Positions 44,374 to 53,785 of a stretch of 64,000 bases of DNA are shown here, piece by piece. This DNA is from Pedobacter jeongneungensis (GTDB taxonomy: Bacteria; Bacteroidota; Bacteroidia; Sphingobacteriales; Sphingobacteriaceae): positions 62,001 to 126,000 of the forward strand of contig NZ_AYMG01000029.1 of NCBI RefSeq assembly GCF_000633455.1, written 5' to 3'. The notes under the pieces were generated by a model, which saw only the letters and a list, made by a program, of their open reading frames with translations, was not told the DNA's origin and did no database searches. The translations under genes and the position numbers were made by a program. Each line of letters starts with the position of its first letter. Position 1 is the stretch's first letter.

Positions 44374-47300
44374 ATGAAAATAGGGTTTTACGACTATATA
44401 AAAGAATATTTTATCAATTTGGATTACCGCCCTCTGGTAGCCCTTATGGTGCTATGTACCTTTTTATTTAACCAGGGCATGGCAAGCAGCTTTGCGCAAA
44501 CGCCAAAAGAAACCAGTTTGAGCATTAAAATAACGGCAAAAAGTATCCCCGATGCACTTTTATTGCTGGAAGAAAAAGCAGGATTTTCCATCAATTACAA
44601 TAAATCGATTTTTAGCCAAACCGGAACAATAAATCTTGAAGTAAAAAATATGCCCCTTGAGCTTATCCTTAAAAAGATACTTTCAGGCACCAGGGTAACG
44701 TATAGGTTTGCTGATGCCAATACCATATTGCTTTATAAATTACCAGATCCGGTAAAGCCTGGACGGATATCGGGAAAAATATTCGACGAAAAAGGGGAAA
44801 CCCTACCTGGTGCTTCCATCAAAATTATCGAAACAGGTAAAGCTACTCAAACTGCAAGTGATGGAAGTTATAGCATAAGTACGGAACCTGGCACCTATAC
44901 GGTGGAAATCAGCTATATTTCATTTGCGACACAGCGCATCAGTGATGTAATAGTAAAAAGTGATAAAGCGACACTTCTGGATATTTCGTTAAAACCCGAT
45001 GCAAAGGGGCTTCAGGACGTGGTGATAACTGCCACCTATAAAAAAGCTTCGGTTGAGGGCTTATTGGCCCGTCAGAAAAATGCCTCCGAAATCAGTAATG
45101 GAATTAGTGCCGAGCAGATTGCCCGAACACCGGATAAAAATATCGGCGAAAGTTTAAAACGCATCAGCGGGGTAAGCTCGATAGATAATAAAATGGTATT
45201 GGTGCGTGGCATTGGCGAGCGCTACAACACGGCCCAGTTAGATGGAGTTACCCTGCCAAGTACTGAAGCGCAAACCCGCAATTTCTCTTTCGATTTAATC
45301 CCCTCGAGCCTCGTTGATAACGTAGTGGTAAGTAAAACGATTACCCCCGATATGAACAGCAGTTTTGGTGGTGGTTTGATCCAGATTAACACTAAGGATA
45401 TCCCCACTGAAAATTTTATGAGCTTTACTGCTGGTACTTCTTACAACGACCAAAGTACAGGCAAAGATTTTTTAAGTCATCAACGTGGTAAAAACGATTA
45501 CCTCGGTTTTGATGATGGCCGGAGAAAATTCCCCGAAGATCTTCAGCATACCGACCGTACCATTACCCCCAACAATGTACTTACAGACGAGCAGTATAAG
45601 CAGAAACTGATTGCACAGAGCCAGAAATTTACAAACGATAATTTCACGATGTATCAATATAAAACTGCCCCATCGCAAAATTATCAGTTTACTATCGGCA
45701 GATTGATCGGCATTGATACCACTAATAATAAAAAACTGGGTTTTACCGCATCGCTAAACTACCGCAATACGCAGAACATCAACACCATCGAACAGCAAAC
45801 CAGAAGTGACTGGAATCCCAATACAACCAATACTGGCAATAAATATATGTTTAATACCACTTTGGGGGCTATGTTGAATATAGGTTTACAGCTGAACAAA
45901 AACAGGTTCAGTTTCCGCAATACCTATACGCATATCTACAATAACGATCTTGTTCGAACCATTGGCTATGACAGTGATGAAGGTGGAACTTTCTTTGCTG
46001 CAGGCTTAAAGCCCAACAGGATTGTCGAAGCAGATGATCCTACTTATACAGATCTGTTACAAAACAAGTTGAACGGTCAGCACCGGGTTGGAAAGGTAAA
46101 GTTAGAATGGAATTTATCCAGAACATCTATAGACCGGAAAGAGAAAGACCTTGGTATTGCCACACAAAACTTAAGAAAAGCCGGTAATGATTACGAGTAC
46201 TTTTACGCATCGAGTGCACAAACCGAAGGTTATATCAAACCCACTTCACGCCATAACTACAGTAATAATGAACATCATTTTTCGTGGAATGGGGATGCCA
46301 GCATACCATTTAAAACCGGGCCATTAAATAACAGTTTCAAAACAGGTTATTTTGGCATACATAAAGAAGGATCATTAAACTGGCAAATTGCATCACTGGT
46401 TCAAAGCCCAACAATAGCTGATAGTTTAAGGTATATCCCAATTGCCCAGATGATTGATCCAGCTAAAATTGGCAATAATGGCTATAACTACTATATCAAT
46501 AACTATTTTTTAAACGGTTATAAAGGAAAGAGCATTACACAAGCTGGCTATATGATGCTGGATAACCGCCTTGCCGAAAAACTACGTCTGGTTTGGGGCG
46601 TTAGGGCCGAGTATTATAAATATACCGAACTGCGTAACGACATTAATGTAAGGGGAGGAAGTTCTTTTGCGTTGCCATACGAAAAGAAATGGAGATGGTT
46701 ACCATCGGCCAATCTTACCTACAGTCCAACCAAACAGATTAATATCAGGGCTGCTTTTTCTAACACAACCATTAGACCCGAATTAATGGATAACAGCCAG
46801 TTTTTCAGGTACGATCCGATGTTCGATGCACAGTTTGGTAACGAAGGTTTAGTGAGTACACAAATCAAAAATTACGACTTTAAAGTAGAATGGTTCCCTG
46901 GACTAGGCGAAATTATTTCTGCAAGTGCCTTTTATAAGCGCTTTGATAAGCCTGTTGAAGTAACCTTTAGTCTTTCTAATGGTGGCGGTGGTTTTTATTA
47001 CATCCTAAACTCCGACGAGGCCAAGGTTTATGGTTTAGAATTCGAGCTCAGAAAAAACCTTGGTTTTATTGCCAGTGCTCCCCTATTATCGCGGTTTACC
47101 CTATATGGAAATTTAACGCTGCAAAAAGCCGATGTTGTAGGAACCTATAAAGCAACTGCGCCCGATGGTAGTCCGATAATTGTAAATGCCAAGGTAAAAA
47201 GAAATATGTACGGGCAATCTCCTTACCTCATTAATGCAGGTTTGCAGTATTTATACGAGCATTTTGGATTTAACATTGCCTATAATAAATCCGGGCGTAA

Positions 47301-47625
47301 AACAACGCTTGTGAGCGCTGAGCTTAACCGCATCGAATACGAAAACCCGAGAGACCAGATTGACGCCCAGGTGAGTTATAAATTTTATAAAAACAGGTTC
47401 GAGGTAAAGGTAAATGCGGGTAATCTGCTTAATAAAGCATCGGTTATTTTCAGAAATACAGGAAGTTATGAGCGTAATCCCGATTACGTTCCCGGAACTG
47501 CCGATTACAGTAACTTCTCCCGTTTAAAACCAGGCTTTACAAACAAATTAGAAGACGGAGACCAAATACTGTTCTCTCAAAAGTTTGGCCGTACATACAG
47601 TACATCCATTACTTATAATTTTTAA
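44374..47625 (+). CDS. TonB-dependent transducer-type receptor with STN domain (second island)
   Basis: 1083 residues from ATG 44374 (MKIGFYDYIKEY); a GTG at 44347 adds nine. Signal ~22-45 ending ASSFAQ. STN ~50-125 (SIPDALLLLEEKAGFSINY), CarboxypepD_reg ~130-215 (GRISGKIFDEKGETLPGASIKI), plug ~225-350 (RTPDKNIGESLKRISGVSS, RGIGERYNTAQLDGVTLPS), barrel ending TYSTSITYNF. STN implies ligand signalling to FecR. Ligand unknown; the phosphate transporter further downstream is in a separate unit. Confidence 0.88.
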   Translation: MKIGFYDYIKEYFINLDYRPLVALMVLCTFLFNQGMASSFAQTPKETSLSIKITAKSIPDALLLLEEKAGFSINYNKSIFSQTGTINLEVKNMPLELILKKILSGTRVTYRFADANTILLYKLPDPVKPGRISGKIFDEKGETLPGASIKIIETGKATQTASDGSYSISTEPGTYTVEISYISFATQRISDVIVKSDKATLLDISLKPDAKGLQDVVITATYKKASVEGLLARQKNASEISNGISAEQIARTPDKNIGESLKRISGVSSIDNKMVLVRGIGERYNTAQLDGVTLPSTEAQTRNFSFDLIPSSLVDNVVVSKTITPDMNSSFGGGLIQINTKDIPTENFMSFTAGTSYNDQSTGKDFLSHQRGKNDYLGFDDGRRKFPEDLQHTDRTITPNNVLTDEQYKQKLIAQSQKFTNDNFTMYQYKTAPSQNYQFTIGRLIGIDTTNNKKLGFTASLNYRNTQNINTIEQQTRSDWNPNTTNTGNKYMFNTTLGAMLNIGLQLNKNRFSFRNTYTHIYNNDLVRTIGYDSDEGGTFFAAGLKPNRIVEADDPTYTDLLQNKLNGQHRVGKVKLEWNLSRTSIDRKEKDLGIATQNLRKAGNDYEYFYASSAQTEGYIKPTSRHNYSNNEHHFSWNGDASIPFKTGPLNNSFKTGYFGIHKEGSLNWQIASLVQSPTIADSLRYIPIAQMIDPAKIGNNGYNYYINNYFLNGYKGKSITQAGYMMLDNRLAEKLRLVWGVRAEYYKYTELRNDINVRGGSSFALPYEKKWRWLPSANLTYSPTKQINIRAAFSNTTIRPELMDNSQFFRYDPMFDAQFGNEGLVSTQIKNYDFKVEWFPGLGEIISASAFYKRFDKPVEVTFSLSNGGGGFYYILNSDEAKVYGLEFELRKNLGFIASAPLLSRFTLYGNLTLQKADVVGTYKATAPDGSPIIVNAKVKRNMYGQSPYLINAGLQYLYEHFGFNIAYNKSGRKTTLVSAELNRIEYENPRDQIDAQVSYKFYKNRFEVKVNAGNLLNKASVIFRNTGSYERNPDYVPGTADYSNFSRLKPGFTNKLEDGDQILFSQKFGRTYSTSITYNF

Positions 47626-47632
47626 TGCTACC

Positions 47633-47698
47633 ATGAAAAACAATATCAATAAGGTTATACCATTTAAAAAGAAAGGAGGAACAAAGTTTCCTGCATAG
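47633..47698 (+). CDS. Possible 21-residue basic peptide after the TonB receptor
   Basis: ATG 47633, 7 nt after the receptor stop, encodes MKNNINKVIPFKKKGGTKFP plus a final Ala. It is rich in Lys and has a KKKGG centre. The intrinsic terminator begins 9 nt later. Position inside the receptor transcript is the only support; there is no known homolog in view. Confidence 0.3.
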   Translation: MKNNINKVIPFKKKGGTKFPA

Positions 47699-47707
47699 CC
47701 ATAAAAA

Positions 47708-47738
47708 AAACGAAAGGTTGTACCAGAACCCTTCGTTT
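47708..47738 (+). terminator. Terminator of the sigma/FecR/receptor island
   Basis: AAACGAAAGG / CCCTTCGTTT (9 of 10 pair) with an 11-nt loop. Confidence 0.65.
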
Positions 47739-48009
47739 AAACCGATCATTTCTAGTGGAACGGTGCATCAGGATAAACCCGAATTATTTTAAAAACCTAC
47801 TGTTAAAAACCAAGGGTAGCTAACAGGTTTGCTTAGTTAAATCGATAAGAAATACTAAGATATAAAAAATCATCTCATTTAGGCAAAAACAGGCTTTTAT
47901 TTCAAAAAAATAAGAAATCATCTGCCACTACACCTAAATGTCCTTAAAAAAATCAACCTAAAAAACATGGATCATACCTATGAGATCCCATGAAAAACAA
48001 AAAACGAAA
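47739..48009. other. Leader/promoter region of the beta-helix lipoprotein
   Basis: 270 bp between the receptor terminator and the next start. It is AT-rich, with no convincing ORF. A TAnnTTTG box was not found, though the following gene's codon use predicts strong expression. Confidence 0.4.
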
Positions 48010-49311
48010 ATGAAAAATTTCAAAAACTTAATCGGTCTTTTATCAATTGTTGCTGTTTCTTTTACAGCTTGTAAGAAAAATGAAGGTGGTTCATCTGCAT
48101 TCGGCAACCGCAGCGCTTCAGCAGCAGATTATTCACAATCATCATTACCGGTTGTAACGGTTAGCGGAGACATTACCAGCTCTGTAACCTGGACAGCAGG
48201 AAACGTTTACGAATTAAGTGGTGTAGTAACTGTTAGAAGCGGTGCAACATTAACCATCCAGCCAGGTACTTATATCAAAGCATCAGTAAATACCCCAGGT
48301 GTACAAAACGGTGTATTGGTTATTGCAAAAGATGGTACCATCAATGCTGTTGGTACAGCTAACGATCCGATTGTATTTACAAGCCGTTACCTTTTAGATG
48401 GTGATGCCAGCACAACAGGCAAACCTGGTGATTTTGGTGGTACAATTATTTTAGGTAATGCAACTATTAACGTTGGTGATAAACTGATTGAAGGTTTAGC
48501 AAACGAATCTAAATTCCACTACGGAGGTTCTAACGATGCCGATAACCGTGGTACCTTCCAATATGTACGTATTGAGTATGCTGGTTTTCAGTTGGCTCCA
48601 AACATTGAGGTTAATGGTTTAACTTTAGGTGGTGTAGGTAGTGGTACTACTATCGATCACGTTCAGGTTTCTTATGGTCTTGATGATGGATTCGAATTTT
48701 TCGGTGGTACAGTTAGCGCAAGCAATTTAATTGCTTTAGCTTCTGATGATGATCAATTTGATTTCGACAATGGTTTCAGTGGTATCCTGAGCGACTGTAT
48801 CGCTATTGCAGATAAAAATTCTACTCATAGCACTAGCGGTGGCGCCAGCGATTCAAACGGTATCGAATCTGATAACAATGCACCTGCAGAAGATGCTACT
48901 TTTAGCTTAACACCTAAAACACACCCCGTATTGATCAATGTAAGCATTTTCGGAACAGAAAATACTTCAGGTATTGCCGGTTTAGGTTACCGTAATGGTA
49001 TCCGCGAGCGCAGAGGTTCGGAAGTTACTTTATCTAACGTAATTGTTTCTGGTTACAATACTGGTATCGCTTTCGATGCTGATGCAAATGCAAGTCTTTC
49101 AGATATCTCTACTACATCTGTTCACGGTTTCACAAACTCAATCACAGCAGCAGTTGGTACTTACGTTGACGGCGGTGGTAACAATTTGGTAGTTAATGCA
49201 ACCAATGCAAATTCTTTTGGTGTAAGCCAGCCATGGTACAATACACCAGGTTCTCCATCTACAGTTACGCTTCCAGGCTGGGCTGCTACATGGTCAAAAC
49301 TTGTATTTTAA
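48010..49311 (+). CDS. Abundant beta-helix-like lipoprotein, function unknown
   Basis: 433 residues from ATG 48010 (MKNFKNLIGLL); ATG 47980 would precede the signal. Lipoprotein signal ends VAVSFTAC-KKNEGG. The rest is a right-handed beta-helix-like protein with short hydrophobic/Gly/Asn repeats (GVVTVRSGATLTIQPGTYI, GTIILGNATINVG, FQYVRIEYAG) and Asp-rich turns (SDDDQFDFDNGF) that may bind calcium. Codon use differs from its neighbours: many GGT, GTT, GCA and AAC codons, as in highly expressed genes. It is probably the surface partner of the receptor upstream. Confidence 0.7.
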   Translation: MKNFKNLIGLLSIVAVSFTACKKNEGGSSAFGNRSASAADYSQSSLPVVTVSGDITSSVTWTAGNVYELSGVVTVRSGATLTIQPGTYIKASVNTPGVQNGVLVIAKDGTINAVGTANDPIVFTSRYLLDGDASTTGKPGDFGGTIILGNATINVGDKLIEGLANESKFHYGGSNDADNRGTFQYVRIEYAGFQLAPNIEVNGLTLGGVGSGTTIDHVQVSYGLDDGFEFFGGTVSASNLIALASDDDQFDFDNGFSGILSDCIAIADKNSTHSTSGGASDSNGIESDNNAPAEDATFSLTPKTHPVLINVSIFGTENTSGIAGLGYRNGIRERRGSEVTLSNVIVSGYNTGIAFDADANASLSDISTTSVHGFTNSITAAVGTYVDGGGNNLVVNATNANSFGVSQPWYNTPGSPSTVTLPGWAATWSKLVF

Positions 49312-49328
49312 TTTTTCTCTCTTATCAA

Positions 49329-49360
49329 AAGAGACCGTACCCTTTTGGGTATGGTCTCTT
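49329..49360 (+). terminator. Strong terminator after the beta-helix lipoprotein
   Basis: AAGAGACCGTACCC / GGGTATGGTCTCTT with loop TTTT, 17 nt past the stop codon. Confidence 0.85.
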
Positions 49361-49408
49361 GATTATAAAAACAGGACTGTTCTGTTTTAAATGATAATTA
49401 CCCTTTTT

Positions 49409-50482
49409 ATGAAACTAAAAATTTTTACCCTTTTCTTTTTTTCGGCCATTATAGCCTTAGGTTTATCCTGTCGCAAAGCAGAACTTCTTCAACCAGAACC
49501 TGCAAAAATAATTCAGTTAACCGTTACCGGCGCATCTGATGTAGGATTGGAATACCTGTATAAAGACAGCATTATAGCCACTCCGCCTGTTGGAGGCATT
49601 AACGTAAAAACCCTGCTTTCTGTAAAGGATCAGAACGCTATTTTTAAGGTAAGAAAAAAAGGAACCTCAGAAATATTGCTCACCAAAACCATCACAGCAG
49701 TACCATTTGATCAGAACATCAGTTTTTTTTATGATGGAACCAAAGTATATAATAATGCCATTTCATTGGTTGTTAAAGGTTTTGCCTTATCCGGCGAAAT
49801 CGAATTCTTGTTAGATGGAAAGCTACTGTCGTCGGGTACCAGCATCATCAATAATACTTTTTTTATCCTTATTGACAAAGGCACCACGAGAGAAATTACC
49901 ATCCGTAAGAAAGGAACAACCGAAATTCTCTTTACTAAAACAATCGAATCTGAAATTGCAAGACAGAACATTGATTTCTTTTTCGACGGAACCAAAATCG
50001 CAAATAACGTTAAACTCACTCCTCCGGCAAATCCTGCAAATATGACGATCAGTGCAAAGTTTGAAACCATATTTGCCCCACAATTCAAAAATGTTGACGT
50101 AGATATTGTTTTTTATACAAAACCTACATCTGCCACCATTACAACAGCAGGTACCAAAGTTATACCCGAACTTAGGCTTACCCTGCCAAAAGATGGTTCG
50201 TTTAATTCGATTGAACTTCCGCCCCTGCCCGGACCAAATTACATCTACAGCTTTGATATATTTGAAGCGGGAACAAACAATGTTCCTTACAATACCACGG
50301 CCTCGCCCTTTGTAAATGCAGCATTTCCTTTTAAACAAAATGAAGGAAGGTATGGTTCAATCAGTTTTGAAGCAAATACATCGAAGTTATTTATTATAAA
50401 GGATACAAAAAATTTAGGTGCCACAACAAGATCTACCTATTTCTCAGGCGCTATTACCGATCTTTCTCAATATTTCAAATAA
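49409..50482 (+). CDS. Lipoprotein of unknown function with repeated beta modules
   Basis: 357 residues from ATG 49409 (MKLKIFTLFFFS); ATG 49391 adds six. Lipoprotein signal ends AIIALGLSC-RKAE. At least two similar ~85-residue modules are visible: each has a stretch like FKVRKKGTSEILLTKTI / ITIRKKGTTEILFTKTI followed by QNI-(S/D)-FF-(Y/F)-DGTK-x-x-NN. A C-terminal domain (~215-357) is not recognised. It has its own terminator and follows that of the beta-helix gene, so it is transcribed separately or by read-through. Confidence 0.7.
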   Translation: MKLKIFTLFFFSAIIALGLSCRKAELLQPEPAKIIQLTVTGASDVGLEYLYKDSIIATPPVGGINVKTLLSVKDQNAIFKVRKKGTSEILLTKTITAVPFDQNISFFYDGTKVYNNAISLVVKGFALSGEIEFLLDGKLLSSGTSIINNTFFILIDKGTTREITIRKKGTTEILFTKTIESEIARQNIDFFFDGTKIANNVKLTPPANPANMTISAKFETIFAPQFKNVDVDIVFYTKPTSATITTAGTKVIPELRLTLPKDGSFNSIELPPLPGPNYIYSFDIFEAGTNNVPYNTTASPFVNAAFPFKQNEGRYGSISFEANTSKLFIIKDTKNLGATTRSTYFSGAITDLSQYFK

Positions 50483-50506
50483 AATCATTAACTAAACTAT
50501 AATAAA

Positions 50507-50540
50507 GGGGAAAACCTGGGCATTTTGCCGGGTTATCCCC
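50507..50540 (+). terminator. Terminator after the modular lipoprotein
   Basis: GGGGAAAACCTGG / CCGGGTTATCCCC stem (one mismatch, one G-T) with loop GCATTTTG, 24 nt past the stop. Confidence 0.75.
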
Positions 50541-50760
50541 CTATTAAGTTTATTGGATAGTGCAGTATTTTACAATTGAGCATTAAACCGGCGATTGTCA
50601 TCGTTTGTAACGAAGATAAATGAGGGGTATGATTTTATCGCTATTAAGTCAAAAAACAGCCATCCACTTTAACGTATTGATAACAATCATTTAACATTCA
50701 AAACGATTTAAATCAGTTAGTTATTCAGTTATTTGAAAGCGCAGATAATTGATCTGCTCC

Positions 50761-52200
50761 ATGAATATCCAAACTGATTTTATGTCGTCGTTCTGCACCA
50801 TTATACCCTTTTTAGGAAATACCGATTTAAGTACCCCACTCGCCATTGTTTTTATTGTCTGCCTGCTTGCCGTAGTCGGATTTGAATTTGTAAATGGTTT
50901 TCATGATACGGCCAACGCGGTAGCTACAGTAATCTATACCAAGGCACTTAAACCTGTTATTGCCATTCCGTGGTCGGGATTTTGGAATTTTATGGGCGTA
51001 TTTACCGGTGGGATTGCCGTAGCTATGGGCATTTTAAAACTTGTTCCATTAGATGCCTTAATGAACCTTCCTGTCGGTGTTGGCGCCGCTATGGTTTTAG
51101 CGGTGTTACTGGCTTCTATTGCCTGGAACCTCGGCACCTGGTATCTGGGTATCCCCTGCTCAAGCTCACATACTATGATTGGTGCCATGATTGGCGCCGG
51201 TTTGGCTTTCACCTGGTATTATGGCGGCAAAGGCGTAAACTGGGGCAAGGCCGAAGAAATCGGTTTATCGCTGATTCTATCACCCATTATAGGCTTTGGA
51301 ATCGCCATACTCCTGATGTATTTTTTAAAGCATGTAATTAAATACCATGCACTTTTCCATATCCCAACGGGCGAGAACGACCGTCCTCCATTATTGATCA
51401 GGGGCTTACTCATTACCACCTGTACCCTGGTAAGCTTTTTCCATGGCAGTAACGACGGACAGAAAGGTGTTGGCTTATTAATGTTGATCTTAATTGCTTT
51501 TCTCCCTGCAAAATTTGCGGTAAACCATCATATCCCCAATGATAAAGTATTGTTTCAGCTGAACCAAACCGAACAGGTACTTCAAAAAACGGCAACGCTT
51601 AACCAGGGAAAAACGTTAGATATTACTGCTCTTGTAAAGAAAATAGATCAAGCTAAATTTCACTTGTCGCTTAAAAATGAAACCGATAAAAAAAATACTT
51701 ATCTTTTCCGTAAGCAGATTGAAGAGGTAGTGGCTTCGGTAAAAACAATAAGGGAAGATAAAACATTAGTAATTAACCCCGCCGACGATCAGCTCCTTCA
51801 TGATAATGCTTCCGAATTATCGAAACTGGTAGAATTTGCACCGCTTTGGGTAATCCTTTTAATTTCAATTTCACTTGGATTGGGTACCATGATTGGCTGG
51901 AAACGCATAGCGGTTACCATTGGCGAAAAAATCGGTAACGAGCATTTAAATTATGCCCAGGGCGCCACTTCCGAAATTGTTGCGGCTTCTACCATTGGAT
52001 TAAGCACTGCTTTTGGTTTACCTGTAAGTACCACACATGTATTATCGAGCGGGATAGCTGGCGCAATGGTGGCCTCTGGTGGAAGAAAAAACCTGAACAA
52101 TAATACGCTCAAAAATATTGGCCTGGCCTGGGTACTTACCTTGCCGGTGTCGATTGTATTGGCTATTTTGTTATTTATGCTTTTTCACCTGTTTATTTAA
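50761..52200 (+). CDS. PiT-family inorganic phosphate transporter
   Basis: 479 residues from ATG 50761. Two inverted PiT signatures are present: GFHDTANAVATVIYTKAL near the N-terminus and STTHVLSSGIAGAMVASGG near the C-terminus; FFHGSNDGQKGVG marks the second half. A cytoplasmic loop of ~110 residues (~245-365) separates the halves. It moves phosphate, usually with metal ion, by proton or sodium symport. The universal stress protein follows after 29 nt and is probably co-transcribed. Confidence 0.9.
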   Translation: MNIQTDFMSSFCTIIPFLGNTDLSTPLAIVFIVCLLAVVGFEFVNGFHDTANAVATVIYTKALKPVIAIPWSGFWNFMGVFTGGIAVAMGILKLVPLDALMNLPVGVGAAMVLAVLLASIAWNLGTWYLGIPCSSSHTMIGAMIGAGLAFTWYYGGKGVNWGKAEEIGLSLILSPIIGFGIAILLMYFLKHVIKYHALFHIPTGENDRPPLLIRGLLITTCTLVSFFHGSNDGQKGVGLLMLILIAFLPAKFAVNHHIPNDKVLFQLNQTEQVLQKTATLNQGKTLDITALVKKIDQAKFHLSLKNETDKKNTYLFRKQIEEVVASVKTIREDKTLVINPADDQLLHDNASELSKLVEFAPLWVILLISISLGLGTMIGWKRIAVTIGEKIGNEHLNYAQGATSEIVAASTIGLSTAFGLPVSTTHVLSSGIAGAMVASGGRKNLNNNTLKNIGLAWVLTLPVSIVLAILLFMLFHLFI

Positions 52201-52229
52201 CAGTTTCAAAATAAATTATCTCCAAAAAA

Positions 52230-53051
52230 ATGAAACAGATACTTGTAGCAACGGATTTTTCAAGAAGCGCTGGAAATGCCCTTTCTTATGCATTAGCCAT
52301 GGCAAAAACGCTGAAAATGGAAGTTGTGGCCATCCATGCCATCCATCCTACAGAAGGTATAAATAACAGTACCTACAATGCCATCTTTATCGAATCGTAC
52401 TATGGAAATAAAAGAGCTGCTTTAAAAGAATGGGCCGAAAACATCAGTCAAAAAGATAACCTCACCGATGTAAAACTCGAAACCATTTGTGATGTGGGCT
52501 TTTTAAAAACAGTAATTACTAAACATACCGAAAACAATCCAGTAGAACTGTTGGTAATGGGCATTACGGGTGCAACAGGCATCAGTGGCATTGTGGGCAG
52601 CAATGCGAGCATGGCGGTTACCAAAATGAGAATCCCAACGTTGATTGTTCCTTTGGAAAGCAGTTTTACCAACTTCCCCATTATTACGCTGGCTACTGAT
52701 TACGAAACCGTATTATCGCCAAAAGATATTACTGCCCTCAGCGAACTGTTAAAAGCCTCGGGAACAAGGAAAATGCAGGTGCTTTATGTGGCCGAAAAAT
52801 CAGATGAAGTACATATCCAGACAGGAGAAAAAAGGATCAGGGATCTTTTACCGGATACGGAAATCGAATTTAACTACATTATGGATAGCAGTGCACCAAA
52901 CGGCATTATGGATTTCATCAAAAGTAACCATACCGACATCCTTTGTCTGGTTAAACACCACCATAATATCATTTACCGCTTATTTACCAGCAGTACGGTT
53001 AACCAGGTAATGAATAAAACGGTGAAGGCCATTTTGGTATTACACGAATAA
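52230..53051 (+). CDS. Universal stress protein, two-domain
   Basis: 273 residues with two tandem Usp folds (~1-145 and ~150-273). The first opens KQILVATDFSRSAGNAL and has the ATP-loop-like GITGATGISGIVGSNAS before VPTLIVP-type strands. The second (IITLATDYETVLSP) is degenerate. Bacteroidota two-domain Usp proteins are cytoplasmic stress or energy-state proteins. Its place behind a phosphate transporter suggests coupling to phosphate or energy status, an inference only. Confidence 0.87.
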   Translation: MKQILVATDFSRSAGNALSYALAMAKTLKMEVVAIHAIHPTEGINNSTYNAIFIESYYGNKRAALKEWAENISQKDNLTDVKLETICDVGFLKTVITKHTENNPVELLVMGITGATGISGIVGSNASMAVTKMRIPTLIVPLESSFTNFPIITLATDYETVLSPKDITALSELLKASGTRKMQVLYVAEKSDEVHIQTGEKRIRDLLPDTEIEFNYIMDSSAPNGIMDFIKSNHTDILCLVKHHHNIIYRLFTSSTVNQVMNKTVKAILVLHE

Positions 53052-53785
53052 GATAGAATGGAGGATGGAAAATATAAGATGGAGGATGGAAATTAATAAC
53101 CAATGATCAATTTATAATGATCAATCAGCGGGCGCCGATAAAATATTACTATTCTTTTCTCGGCGCATCCCTATCAAGTAATTTGTCATCCTGAATGCAA
53201 TGAAGGATCTTTTACGTTGTATTTAAGACACGGAAATCACATAGAATCTAACGCGTTTTGTCATCCTGAGCGTATTCGAAGGATCTTTCAGGATGAAAAA
53301 TGTAAAATGGATGATGGAAATCAATAACCAATGATCAATTTATAATGATCAATCAGCGAGCGTTTTAGGCCTTATCTTTAAATCTTAATATTCTCGACTC
53401 CGTAATGGTGAAATGATGGAAAATGTAAGATGGATGATGGAAATAACCAAATGACCAGTTTACAATGATCAGTCAGTGAGCGTTTTAGCTTTATCTTTAA
53501 ATCTTAATATTCTTAACTCCTTAATGGTTGAATGATGGAAAATGGAATAAATTTACGCTAGTTTTAGCCACGGAGGCACGGAAATCACAGAGAATCTAAC
53601 GCGTTTTGTCATCCTGAGCGGAGTCGAAGGATCTTTTCAGGGATACTTAACGATAGTTATTATAGGTTAATAGTTTGGTGCTAGGCGTGTTGCAGCAGTT
53701 AACCGATTTAAACAATTAACCGATTAACCCCATAAATGAGTTTTCAGTTGGCAATTCCCCCATGAACCAATGACAAATAAACCGA
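53052..53785. repeat. 734-bp mosaic repeat region
   Basis: No gene. Three imperfect copies of a module with GATGATGGAAAT, AACCAATGATCAATTTATAATG and TCAGCGAGCGTTTTAG start near 53071, 53305 and 53425. Between them lie copies of GTCATCCTGAGCG...GAAGGATCT (53183, 53264, 53606) and GAATCTAACGCG (53246, 53592). The end has GTTAACCGATTTAAAC, also at 62158. Parts are inverted copies of 42.7-43.1 kb. Confidence 0.8.
53510..53632. repeat. 123-bp inverted repeat, right copy
   Basis: Reverse complement of 42871-42993 with about three mismatches. The two copies bracket ~10.5 kb that holds FecR, receptor, two lipoproteins, PiT and Usp genes. Confidence 0.8.

Noticed and set aside
42871..53632. Composite transposon defined by the inverted repeats
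   Set aside because: No transposase gene or target-site duplication was seen; the repeats belong to a dispersed non-coding family.
53052..53785. Possible CRISPR array
   Set aside because: Repeats are long, irregularly spaced, imperfect and partly inverted, with no uniform spacers or cas genes.
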